Under the pieces are notes generated by a model that saw only the letters and a program-made list of their open reading frames with translations, made no database searches and was not told the DNA's origin. The translations under genes were made by a program, and so were the position numbers. Source: JABWBR01 sp036741235 (GTDB lineage Bacteria; Bacteroidota; Bacteroidia; Chitinophagales; Saprospiraceae). Taken from it: a stretch of 9,539 nt of DNA. Positions 1 to 7,300 of the stretch are shown one piece after another; the stretch's first letter is position 1, and each line of letters opens with the position of its first letter. The stretch covers positions 1 through 9,539 of the forward strand of contig DAINSQ010000183.1 of assembly GCA_036741235.1 (NCBI GenBank), in the 5' to 3' direction.

Positions 1-129
1 AGCAAATTAGCAAATCAGCATCCCGACCTCCTTCCAGTCGGTACGGGACTCCCCCGATTTTCAATCGGGACTCACTTCGTTAGCCTTCGGTCGAATCAGC
101 AAATCAGCAAATCAGCAAATCAGCAAATC
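1..129. repeat. Octamer tandem array (agcaaatc)n, interrupted
   Basis: Units of 8 bp lie at 1-8 (agcaaatt) and 9-16 (agcaaatc). A half unit, agca, is at 17-20 and the other half, aatc, at 94-97. Four more perfect units follow at 98-105, 106-113, 114-121 and 122-129. Removing 21-93 would leave one uninterrupted array. The array may continue to the left of the window. It ends 8 bp before the methyltransferase -7 element, so it occupies the usual -33 region of that promoter. Read on the other strand the unit is tttgctga, which shares the core tttgc with the octamer array near 4011-4204. Confidence 0.85.
21..93. repeat. 73-bp hairpin-rich insert within the octamer array
   Basis: This segment separates agca from aatc, the two halves of a single octamer. 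It carries a perfect 7-bp hairpin, CCCGATT at 53-59 and AATCGGG at 63-69 with a 3-nt loop. A second pairing, ccgac at 23-27 with gtcgg at 37-41, lies upstream. CGACC at 25-29 can also pair with GGTCG at 89-93 near the right end. The heptamer gggactc occurs twice, at 45-51 and 67-73. No coding sequence and no clear target-site duplication are visible. It may be a REP- or MITE-like palindromic unit, but that identity is an inference. Confidence 0.6.
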
Positions 130-137
130 ATTCTTTA

Positions 138-145
138 TAACTTTG
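138..145 (+). promoter_or_regulatory. Bacteroidota-type -7 promoter element
   Basis: TAACTTTG matches the TAnnTTTG -7 consensus known from Bacteroides promoters. It ends 22 bases before the first ATG of the methyltransferase gene. No good -33 TTG is seen upstream, because that position is filled by the octamer array. Confidence 0.6.
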
Positions 146-167
146 CGGGCAAACAAGTCCGCCCCGT

Positions 168-806
168 ATGATGTCTCCTTTTTGGAATCAGCTCCATGCC
201 TATTGCGAAGCGCATACCACACCTGCGCCGGAGGTATTGCACGAACTCGAGCGCGAAACCCACCTCAAAACACTGGCCCCGCAAATGATGTCGGGCCGGC
301 TGCAAGGACGCTTTCTTACCATGTTGGCGCAAATCGCCAACCCCCGTATAGCCCTCGAAATCGGCGCCTTCACCGGTTATGGCGCGCTTAGCATCGCCAT
401 GGGACTGCCCGAAGGCAGCGTATTACACACTATCGAGGCAAACCCGGAATTGGAATATATCCTGCGGAAATATATCGATAAATCCGGACTGACACACAAG
501 ATACAATTGCATATCGGAAAAGCAGAGGATATTATTCCTGCCCTGACCTTTACCTACGATTTGGTATTTATCGATGCCGGAAAACAGCAGTATGCCTATT
601 TTTACGACCTGGTTTTCGATCGCCTCAACCCCGGCGCACTTATACTGGCCGATAATGTTTTATGGAGCGGCAAGGTTGTAAACCGCGAAACGGATGTGGA
701 CACCCTCGCTCTCCAGGCTTTCAATGATAAAGTGCAGCAAGACCCCCGCGTCGATAATATTTTACTACCCCTCCGCGACGGGCTTATGCTGGCGAGAAAG
801 AAATGA
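168..806 (+). CDS. Class I SAM-dependent O-methyltransferase (COMT/CCoAOMT-like)
   Basis: The 212-residue product is a probable cytoplasmic enzyme that transfers a methyl group from S-adenosylmethionine to a hydroxyl of a small, often catechol-like, substrate. The glycine-rich SAM motif EIGAFTGYG is at residues 64-72, and the ribose-binding acidic residue is probably E90 in HTIEANPE. DLVFIDAGK (131-139) and DNVLWSG (162-168) supply D136, D162 and N163, matching the divalent-metal ligands of the O-methyltransferase family 3 fold. The length is typical for the family. Two consecutive ATGs open the frame at 168 and 171; the first is used here, just downstream of a TAnnTTTG element. There is no signal peptide. 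gatA follows after 113 bp of repeat DNA on the same strand, so co-transcription is possible. The true substrate cannot be read from the sequence. Confidence 0.93.
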   Translation: MMSPFWNQLHAYCEAHTTPAPEVLHELERETHLKTLAPQMMSGRLQGRFLTMLAQIANPRIALEIGAFTGYGALSIAMGLPEGSVLHTIEANPELEYILRKYIDKSGLTHKIQLHIGKAEDIIPALTFTYDLVFIDAGKQQYAYFYDLVFDRLNPGALILADNVLWSGKVVNRETDVDTLALQAFNDKVQQDPRVDNILLPLRDGLMLARKK

Positions 807-813
807 GGTTATC

Positions 814-915
814 TGTTGTGGGTTGTCGGTTGTGAGTTATTTGAACAAACCTTCAAACCCACAACCGACAACCTACAACCCAAACCTACAACCTACAACC
901 TACAACCTACAACTG
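814..915. repeat. Palindromic heptamer array between methyltransferase and gatA
   Basis: A short arm of about three 7-bp units (ttgtggg, ttgtcgg, ttgtgag) at 814-837 faces a longer arm of units like acaacct at 861-915. Four perfect acctaca copies lie at 884-911. Positions 815-834 and 860-879 are complementary at 19 of 20 places, the exception being a G-U pair in RNA. The 25-nt loop is 835-859. The transcript should therefore form a long stem just after the methyltransferase stop codon. No T-tract follows, so it is not a classical terminator. The array ends 4 bases before the gatA ATG and makes up that gene's whole leader. Confidence 0.8.
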
Positions 916-919
916 AAAA

Positions 920-2347
920 ATGAAATCATACACCAGTCTTGCCGACATACAAACTGATTTACGCGCCGGGCAAATTACTTGTCAGGAGTTGGTTGCGTAT
1001 TATTTGGATCAAATAGCTGCCACAGCGCAGTTGAATGCCTACATAGAAGTATATGCCGATGAAGCGCTGCAACGGGCTCAGCAGCTTGACGAGCGCTACG
1101 CTGCCAATCCGGCATCGGTAGGCAAGTTGTTTGGCATGGTGATTTCTATCAAAGACGTCATCTGCTACAAAGACCACCAGGTGACGGGGGGCTCGCGTAT
1201 CCTGGAGGGCTTTACCAGTTTGTTTTCCGCTACCGCTGTTGAGCGTTTGCTGACAGAAGACGTTATTATCATAGGCCGCACCAATTGCGATGAATTTGCC
1301 ATGGGCTCTACCAACGAAACTTCCTGTTACGGGCCTGCTAAAAATGCCGCCGACCCCTCCCGTATTCCCGGCGGGTCATCGGGGGGCGCCGCGGTTGCCG
1401 TCCAGGCCCACACCTGTCTGGCCGCCCTGGGCAGCGATACCGGCGGATCGGTGCGCCAGCCCGCCGCCTTCTGCGGGGTGATCGGCCTTAAACCCACTTA
1501 TGGGCGCATCAGCCGCCACGGATTGCTGGCCTATGGCTCCTCTTTCGATCAAATAGGCGTTTTCTCCCATAGCATCGACGATGCCGCGCTGCTTCTTGAT
1601 ATTATGGCCGGCGCCGACGAATTTGACAGTACCGCCAGCCGCCGCGAGGTTCCGGCCTATTCTACCCAATTACACTGGAACCGCCCCGCGCGTATCGCCT
1701 ATTTGCCGGAAGCGCTGGATCACCCCAGCCTCGATGCAGGCGTACGAAGCGCTTGTACAGCTTTTTTGCAGCAACTTAAAGATGCTGGGCACAGCGTCGA
1801 GCCGGTCTCTTTCCCTTACCTCGATTATATTATCCCGGCCTATTACGTGCTGACTACCGCCGAGGCATCTTCCAACCTGGCCCGCTACGACGGCATACGC
1901 TACGGTTACCGGAGCGCCCAGGCTCACAACCTCGACGCCGCCTACCGGAAGTCGCGTAGCGAGGGCTTCGGCGCCGAAGTAAAACGACGCATTATGTTGG
2001 GCGCTTTTGTGCTCAGCGCCGGCTATTACGACGCCTATTACGCCAAAGCGCAGCAGGTGCGCCGGCTCATAAGAAAGGCCACCCTCGATATGTTGTCGAC
2101 CCACGACTTCATTTTTATGCCCGCCGCCCCCGGCGTGGCCTGGCCCCTGGGTGAAACCATCGACGACCCGGTAGCCATGTATCTCGCCGATATTTTTACC
2201 GTGCAGGCTAATATGGCCGGTATACCCGCTATCGCATTGCCTGCCGGCTTTCATCCCGACAATAATATGCCCATTGGCGTACAACTAATGGGCGCCCCTT
2301 TTGAAGAAACAGCATTGCTGGCTTTTTCCAAACAATTTGTTCTTTAA
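920..2347 (+). CDS. gatA: Asp-tRNA(Asn)/Glu-tRNA(Gln) amidotransferase subunit A
   Basis: GatA is the glutaminase subunit of GatCAB. It hydrolyses glutamine and passes ammonia to GatB, which amidates mischarged Glu-tRNA(Gln) or Asp-tRNA(Asn). The 475-residue product carries the whole amidase-signature core. The catalytic lysine is K78 in VISIKDV, the cis-serine is S153 in PGGSSGG, and the nucleophile is S177 in GSDTGGSVR. The conserved segment GVIGLKPTYGRISRHGL (186-202) follows. The C-terminal part contains MPAAPG and the PIGVQLMG segment at 451-458, both usual in GatA. Length is close to the usual 480-490 residues, so the gene appears intact. The ATG at 920 directly follows the heptamer array and has no Shine-Dalgarno sequence. 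gatB and gatC are not in the window. A non-Gat amidase of the same family is less likely given the GatA-like segments throughout. Confidence 0.94.
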   Translation: MKSYTSLADIQTDLRAGQITCQELVAYYLDQIAATAQLNAYIEVYADEALQRAQQLDERYAANPASVGKLFGMVISIKDVICYKDHQVTGGSRILEGFTSLFSATAVERLLTEDVIIIGRTNCDEFAMGSTNETSCYGPAKNAADPSRIPGGSSGGAAVAVQAHTCLAALGSDTGGSVRQPAAFCGVIGLKPTYGRISRHGLLAYGSSFDQIGVFSHSIDDAALLLDIMAGADEFDSTASRREVPAYSTQLHWNRPARIAYLPEALDHPSLDAGVRSACTAFLQQLKDAGHSVEPVSFPYLDYIIPAYYVLTTAEASSNLARYDGIRYGYRSAQAHNLDAAYRKSRSEGFGAEVKRRIMLGAFVLSAGYYDAYYAKAQQVRRLIRKATLDMLSTHDFIFMPAAPGVAWPLGETIDDPVAMYLADIFTVQANMAGIPAIALPAGFHPDNNMPIGVQLMGAPFEETALLAFSKQFVL

Positions 2348-2497
2348 TAAAAAAACAGATTTCGCCAACTTTTTTTCGACGAAAATTCGCTAATTTATTT
2401 GGGTTGTTGGTAACTTGTTTAATGTATTGATTGTCAACTAATAATAGTTTGTGTTTTGATGTTGTGTGATGCGTTTGATGGGAGAGGTAAGAGCTAA

Positions 2498-2553
2498 AAA
2501 GGGTAAAAGCGACGGTATTTTGATTAATTTTGCTTTTCGGAACAATACCCTTT
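2498..2553. promoter_or_regulatory. Nested inverted repeat around the transglycosylase promoter
   Basis: AAAGGGTA at 2498-2505 is exactly complementary to TACCCTTT at 2546-2553. Inside it, AAAAGC at 2505-2510 pairs with GCTTTT at 2532-2537. The -7 element lies between the arms. Because the left arms lie upstream of the likely transcription start, this would be DNA-level symmetry such as paired operator half-sites. It may also be a chance pairing in AT-rich DNA. Confidence 0.3.
2525..2532 (+). promoter_or_regulatory. Bacteroidota-type -7 element for the transglycosylase gene
   Basis: TAATTTTG fits TAnnTTTG exactly and ends 27 bases before the ATG at 2560. It overlaps a possible upstream TTG start at 2530 in the same frame, which argues that translation begins at 2560. 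No clear -33 box is seen. The remaining gatA-transglycosylase gap is AT-rich and shows no terminator; it holds a 13-bp perfect dyad, TTTTCGaCGAAAA, at 2373-2385. Confidence 0.55.
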
Positions 2554-2559
2554 ACGACA

Positions 2560-4011
2560 ATGGAGGAATGTAGTACACCTAACAGCCCCCTGTTCAAACT
2601 CATTTTTGTTCTTTTTTTAGCCGGCCTTCAATTACCCGTATCAATGGCGGCAACGCCGGAAAATGCGCCGGTATTTAGCGAAGCTGAAGTAAAAGCCCGC
2701 CTGGAGAGCCTGGACAAAGGCTTCCTCGATTTTCGATACAATACTACGGTAAGAAATTATGTGAAGCGATATGTCACAGGCCGCAAAGGCAGTGAGATTA
2801 TCCTGGGCCGTACGGTAATGTATTTTCCTATTTTCGAAAGATACCTGGAAGAAGCCGGCCTGCCGGAATCGCTCAAATATCTACCCATCATCGAATCAAC
2901 GCTCAACCCCAAGGCGGTATCCAGAGCGGGGGCAGTAGGCTTGTGGCAGTTTATGCCGGCAACCGGCAGAGATTACGGACTAAAAATCGGCCGCTATGTC
3001 GACGAACGCGTCGACCCCATCAAGGCAACTAAAGCGGCAGCGCAGTACTTGTCTAATGAGTATAAACGCTTCGGCGATTGGGCGCTGGTGCTCGCAGCCT
3101 ACAACTCGGGCTCAGGCCGCGTAAGCCGCGCTATCAAACGCGCCCGCACCAAAGACTACTGGCGCTTGCAACGCTACTTGCCTACCGAAACGCGAAATTA
3201 CGTGCCCCGCTTTATCGCAGCAACTTATCTGGTGGAGTTTTTTGATAAACACGAACTGACGCCCGTATACCCGAGTCTGGATCTCCAACTCACGGAAACG
3301 ATTGAGCTCTACGACTATTGCAGCTTTTTCCGTATCGCGGAGCTCACCGGCCTCTCGCTCGACATTATCGAACAACTGAACCCGGCATACGAACAAGGTT
3401 TTATACCCAGCAACCCCAACGGCAACTATGTGACGCTGCCCAGCCGGGTAATGCCGCTTTTCCGCGAATATGTGGAAACCCAACGCCCCGATAATATTAT
3501 CGATATGGCACAGCTTCAAGTGCCTATTATGATCGCCAAGCCAACCGATGCCGGTACAGCTTACGAACAATCTACCTATACCGTCAAGGAGGGACAAACG
3601 CTTCATAGTATTGCGAAAGAACTGAATTGCACCGCCTATCAATTGCGCCTGTGGAATCAATTGTCCAATGAAAAAATCCAACCCGGTAGTCAATTGATTA
3701 CTTATAAACTGAAAGAAACCAGAAAACGGAAACGGGATGTGATTCGAAAACCGGTTGAAATTAAGGTCATTCCTACTCAACCTGTCAAAACTATCCCAAA
3801 CGCGCCATCCCTGCTCTCCCCCGATATCGCTCCTCCTGTTAGAGAAGAATACCTGTATTATACCGCCAAACGCCGCATTAAACTATCTGAAGTAGCGGCC
3901 GACCTCGGCGTATCACACGACGAACTTCTGCGCCTCAACGGCTGGATGATCGATAAAATCCTCCGCCCCGGCGATCAAGCCAAAATTAAACGCATAACAA
4001 CCGGGAAATAG
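2560..4011 (+). CDS. Secreted lytic murein transglycosylase with LysM domains, MltD-like
   Basis: The 483-residue product probably cleaves the MurNAc-GlcNAc bond of peptidoglycan in the periplasm, forming 1,6-anhydro ends. An N-terminal hydrophobic segment (residues 11-30) ends in SMA-A, a signal peptidase I-like site. There is no lipobox, whereas E. coli MltD is a lipoprotein. The GH23/SLT domain spans about 85-225. The probable catalytic glutamate is E112 in PIIESTLNP, followed by GAVGLWQFMPATG (124-136) and AAYNSGSGRV (179-188). Residues 247-300 look like a degenerate LysM-like module of the MltD type. Clear LysM modules, which bind glycan, lie at about 339-381 and 431-475, separated by a basic linker at 384-410. 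The start at 2560 is chosen because the upstream in-frame TTG lies within the promoter and adds nothing useful to the signal peptide. The gene converges on the large minus-strand gene. Confidence 0.93.
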   Translation: MEECSTPNSPLFKLIFVLFLAGLQLPVSMAATPENAPVFSEAEVKARLESLDKGFLDFRYNTTVRNYVKRYVTGRKGSEIILGRTVMYFPIFERYLEEAGLPESLKYLPIIESTLNPKAVSRAGAVGLWQFMPATGRDYGLKIGRYVDERVDPIKATKAAAQYLSNEYKRFGDWALVLAAYNSGSGRVSRAIKRARTKDYWRLQRYLPTETRNYVPRFIAATYLVEFFDKHELTPVYPSLDLQLTETIELYDYCSFFRIAELTGLSLDIIEQLNPAYEQGFIPSNPNGNYVTLPSRVMPLFREYVETQRPDNIIDMAQLQVPIMIAKPTDAGTAYEQSTYTVKEGQTLHSIAKELNCTAYQLRLWNQLSNEKIQPGSQLITYKLKETRKRKRDVIRKPVEIKVIPTQPVKTIPNAPSLLSPDIAPPVREEYLYYTAKRRIKLSEVAADLGVSHDELLRLNGWMIDKILRPGDQAKIKRITTGK

Positions 4012-4279
4012 ACGCGACTTTGCGACTGTGCGACTGTGCGNNNNNNNNNNNNNNNNNNNNNNNNNNNNNNNNNNNNNNNNNNNNNNNNNNNNNNNNNNNN
4101 NNNNNNNNNNNNNNNNNNNNNNNNNNNNNNNNNNNNNNNNACTTTGCGACTTTGCGACTTTGCGACTTTGCGACTTTGCGACTTTGCGACTTTGCGACTT
4201 TGCAAAGAATGACTTATAAAGATACGTGAAGCTCCTGAGTTCGCATAGTCATAAAGTCGCAGCGTCGCAAAGTCCAACA
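4011..4279. repeat. Facing octamer arrays (tttgcgac)n between convergent genes
   Basis: Units of 8 bp start at the transglycosylase stop codon: gacgcgac 4011-4018, tttgcgac 4019-4026, tgtgcgac 4027-4034, then 100 N. Seven perfect tttgcgac units follow at 4143-4198. After a spacer of about 40 bp (4199-4239) the period-8 pattern resumes in inverted, degenerate form: ttcgcata 4240-4247, gtcataaa 4248-4255, gtcgcagc 4256-4263, gtcgcaaa 4264-4271, gtccaaca 4272-4279. The two arms can pair over roughly 25-30 bp. The true copy number is unknown because the gap falls within the array. Translated runs through this stretch are repeat artefacts and not genes. Together with the N run and the terminator it fills the 368-bp space between the two stop codons. 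Confidence 0.85.
4041..4140. other. Assembly gap (100 N)
   Basis: Exactly 100 N, flanked on both sides by the octamer array. A round 100 is commonly used for gaps of unknown size, so the real length of this interval should not be trusted. Confidence 0.97.
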
Positions 4280-4284
4280 GTCCC

Positions 4285-4318
4285 AAAAAAAGAGGGCGAC
4301 CCGCAATAGGCCACCCTC
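4285..4318 (-). terminator. Rho-independent terminator for the barrel-Ig gene
   Basis: On the minus strand a stem forms between 4309-4318 and 4292-4301: ten positions, eight paired, with five G/C-rich pairs at the base. The loop is 7 nt (4302-4308). Seven T follow directly (complement of 4285-4291). It lies about 60 bases past the stop codon of the large minus-strand gene, the expected place and orientation. Confidence 0.72.
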
Positions 4319-4379
4319 AATATGAAATCACCCGACTGTTGTACGTATTGATAGTTAGCGCAAAATACAACGGCTCTGC

Positions 4380-7300
4380 CTAAAAATTAATAGTTCGCTC
4401 TGCCTCATCCGTTCCATCTGCGTTTGTTGCTCTTATAACAATTGTATTCGCTCCTCGGTTCAACGGCGCAATTCCTTCGAATACCCCTGTTTTGACGTCA
4501 AAATTAAAATTGGTCACAACGCTTCCATTTACAATAAACGCAATCTGATCCTTTTTAGTTACATTTTTTATAGACGCAATGACGGTGCTGTTGGCATTAT
4601 TGGGGTAAAACGGATTAGCTACCGGTTGCGATATCGAAGTGATGTCGATTGCCGGCGGGCGTTTGGCTGATGGCATATAGGTTATCAACGTGGTTGCCTG
4701 GGCCGTGCCCGCTTCATTTTTTGCTTCCGCAAATATCGTATTGCCGCCTTTGGCGAGCGTTACATTGGCTTTCACTTCGCCGGTTTTGGCGTCAAAAGTG
4801 AAATCGGTCACCGCCTTTTTGTTAACCGTGAGCTGAATATCCGCTTTGTTATCTACATTTTTGACCGATACGACTATCAGGCTTGGACTTTCACCCGTTG
4901 TAGTGTTGCTTTTGGCCGGTCGCTGGAAACTGACCTCCGGCTTGGGCTGGGCCACGGGCGGTTCGTAGGAAAACGTCACTGCCGCTTCATGGCTACCGTC
5001 GGCATTATCGGCCTGCAGTCGGATGGTGTTTTTGCCTGGCTGTAAATTGCTGAGTTCGGCGCTGAAATTTTCTTTATCGAGTTTGAAATTATTCACGGGT
5101 TTTCCATTGAGGGCAAACCGCACTTTTTTGGCATCGATTACATTGACAATGGTAGCCTTTACTTCGAGCGGGGTTTTGTTAATCTTGCTATTGTTGACCG
5201 GCGTAAGTATGGTCACTTTAGGCGGCTTGGGCTGCTCATAACGCACCGCAATCCGCTTTTCATCCTGGCCGCCGGCATTGGCTACCCTGATGCGGATGCC
5301 GTTGTTGCCGGTTTGCAGGGTGAGATTGGCGGTCACTTCCTGGGTTGAAGTATTGAATTGAAAATTGCTAATCGTTTTATCATTCAACCACAAACTGATC
5401 TCGCTTTTTGCGCTTACGCGCGAGGTTTTGGCTTTAAATGCAGCTTCAGCAGTGTTTATAACTGCCTGATCGGCGGGCTGCATGACGTTTACCGCCGGCG
5501 GTTGCAGTGCCGGGCGGTAGGTTGCGCTAACCTGTTTGTCGTCGCTGCCGGCGCTGTTGCGGGCCTGAATCCGGATAGTATTGTTGCCTTCTTCGAGCGA
5601 CAGGTTGGCCGAAAATTGGGTGTTGTTACTGCTGAATTCGAAATCGTACAGGCGCTTGCCGTTTACCGTAAAAGTAATATCATTGCGCTCGCTCACGCGT
5701 TCTATTTTCGCTTTTACGCTGATGGCGCGCTCGCTGACCGTAACGCCATTGGCAGGCTGCTGGATGGTAATGATGGGCGGCAACTGAAGCCCGCCGGGAA
5801 CGTCCGTCCGTTTGATGACGACCTGGTCTTCGTTGCTGCCGTCGTTGTTGCGGGCTTTTAGCTCAATTTTATTATCTCCTTTTACGAGGTTGACAGTAGC
5901 GCTAACTTTGCCAGTATTGGCATTAAAACTGAAATTGCTGATTGGCTGATTGTTTACCAATAGCGTTAGTTGACTTTTATTATTGATGTAGCTTACTGCG
6001 GCTTCAATATCGGCAGTGGCTTTGGTTGTTGTGCTGTTGGAGTTATTGGGCCGGGTAAAGCTCACTACCGGCGGATTTTTTTGCGCGGGCGGCTCGTAGG
6101 TAACCCGCACCTCATCCTGGTCGCTGCCATTACGCATATCAACGCGCAATTCGATGCGGTTGGCGCCGCGTTCCAATGTAAGATCGGTCTGGAGGGACTC
6201 GCGCGCGGCGTCAAATTCAAAATTGCGATTCTCTCGCCCATTGATAAACAGGCTGATATTTTCCCTGCTTTCCGCCCGTTTTACGGTTGCCCGCAAGCGC
6301 AATTGCGCTGTATTTACAGTTTCATCACTGCGCGCAGGCGTAGTAATCTGCACCGAAGGGCCTTCTATGCGCTGCTCCAGCCTGATTGTTGTCGTAGCTT
6401 CGTCGCTGCCGGCTTCGTTGCGGGCGCGGATGCGCAGCGTGTTATCTCCAGGGCGCAATTCAATATTGGCTCGCAGCACCCCGGCGCGGGTATCAAATGT
6501 AAAGGGGCGGCCCGAACCGTTTTGCGTAAATTCAATATCGGCTTTGTTGCTTACTTCTTCTATACGCGCCCTCACTTCAAAAACCGGTTCGCTTGTCCGG
6601 TAGTTATTGCCGGAAGGCGCGTCAAACGCCACGCGCGGGCGGCGTATACCAGGCGGCGGCGGGGGAGGTGGCGGAGGATTGTCAATCGCTGTTTGATATA
6701 TAATAATAACGCTTTCGCGCGCCGTACCGGCTTCATTGCGGGCGCTGATGGTCACTTCATTCCTGCCGGGCCGCAGCGGCACATTGGTCTGCAAACGTCC
6801 GTTTTGATAGTCAAAAGGGTGCGACTGTCCGTTGACATACAAATTAATATCAGCGGGTGCATTGACATGTTTGATATCGGCGCGCACTTGTCCGCCGCGT
6901 ACTTCACTGGTCGTAAACGGGTTGGCTACCGGTGCAATGATATTAATGCCAGGCGCGAGAGCATGGCCCCTGTTTGCCCTGTGCCGGTCCAGGCGCCATC
7001 GCAACCCGAAAAAGGTGTAGTGGAATAAATCATTGCGGCTGTCCTCCAATTGTTGGCCGTCAAGCAGGTTGCTTCTCGAAAAAGTAACCCGGTGCCCCAG
7101 GTGCGCAGAAAAACGAGGCGAAAGTTGATAGCCGAGTTCAACGCCCAGCGAAGGCATAAAACCCAGTTTAAAGGATTGCCCGGCAAATCCGTCTGCACGG
7201 GTTTCGTAACTGCCGTCCAGAATCTGGTCGCGCAAGTTGCGGCGTACTTCAGCCCTCCCCATTTGCTCGATGATCGAAGAATAGCCCTCGTAATAGGGTT

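Noticed and set aside
1670..2284. 204-codon minus-strand frame within gatA
   Set aside because: Antisense to an intact GatA with all catalytic residues; no independent motif.
2373..2385. TTTTCGaCGAAAA palindrome after gatA as a terminator
   Set aside because: Perfect 6-bp arms but only one base between them and no T-tract after the right arm; probably chance in AT-rich sequence.
4011..4204. CRISPR-like array
   Set aside because: Units are contiguous octamers with no spacers, and no cas gene is present.
4020..4286. Open frames with repeated DFATLRLC-type peptides on both strands across the N run
   Set aside because: They are read-throughs of the octamer array and of N bases; the period of 8 bp yields a repeating peptide in every frame without a stop.
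5358..7028. Long plus-strand open frames (167 and 352 codons) opposite the large gene
   Set aside because: They are antisense shadows of the barrel-Ig coding sequence; that strand shows a signal peptide, nine homologous repeats and a terminator, while these frames have no domain.
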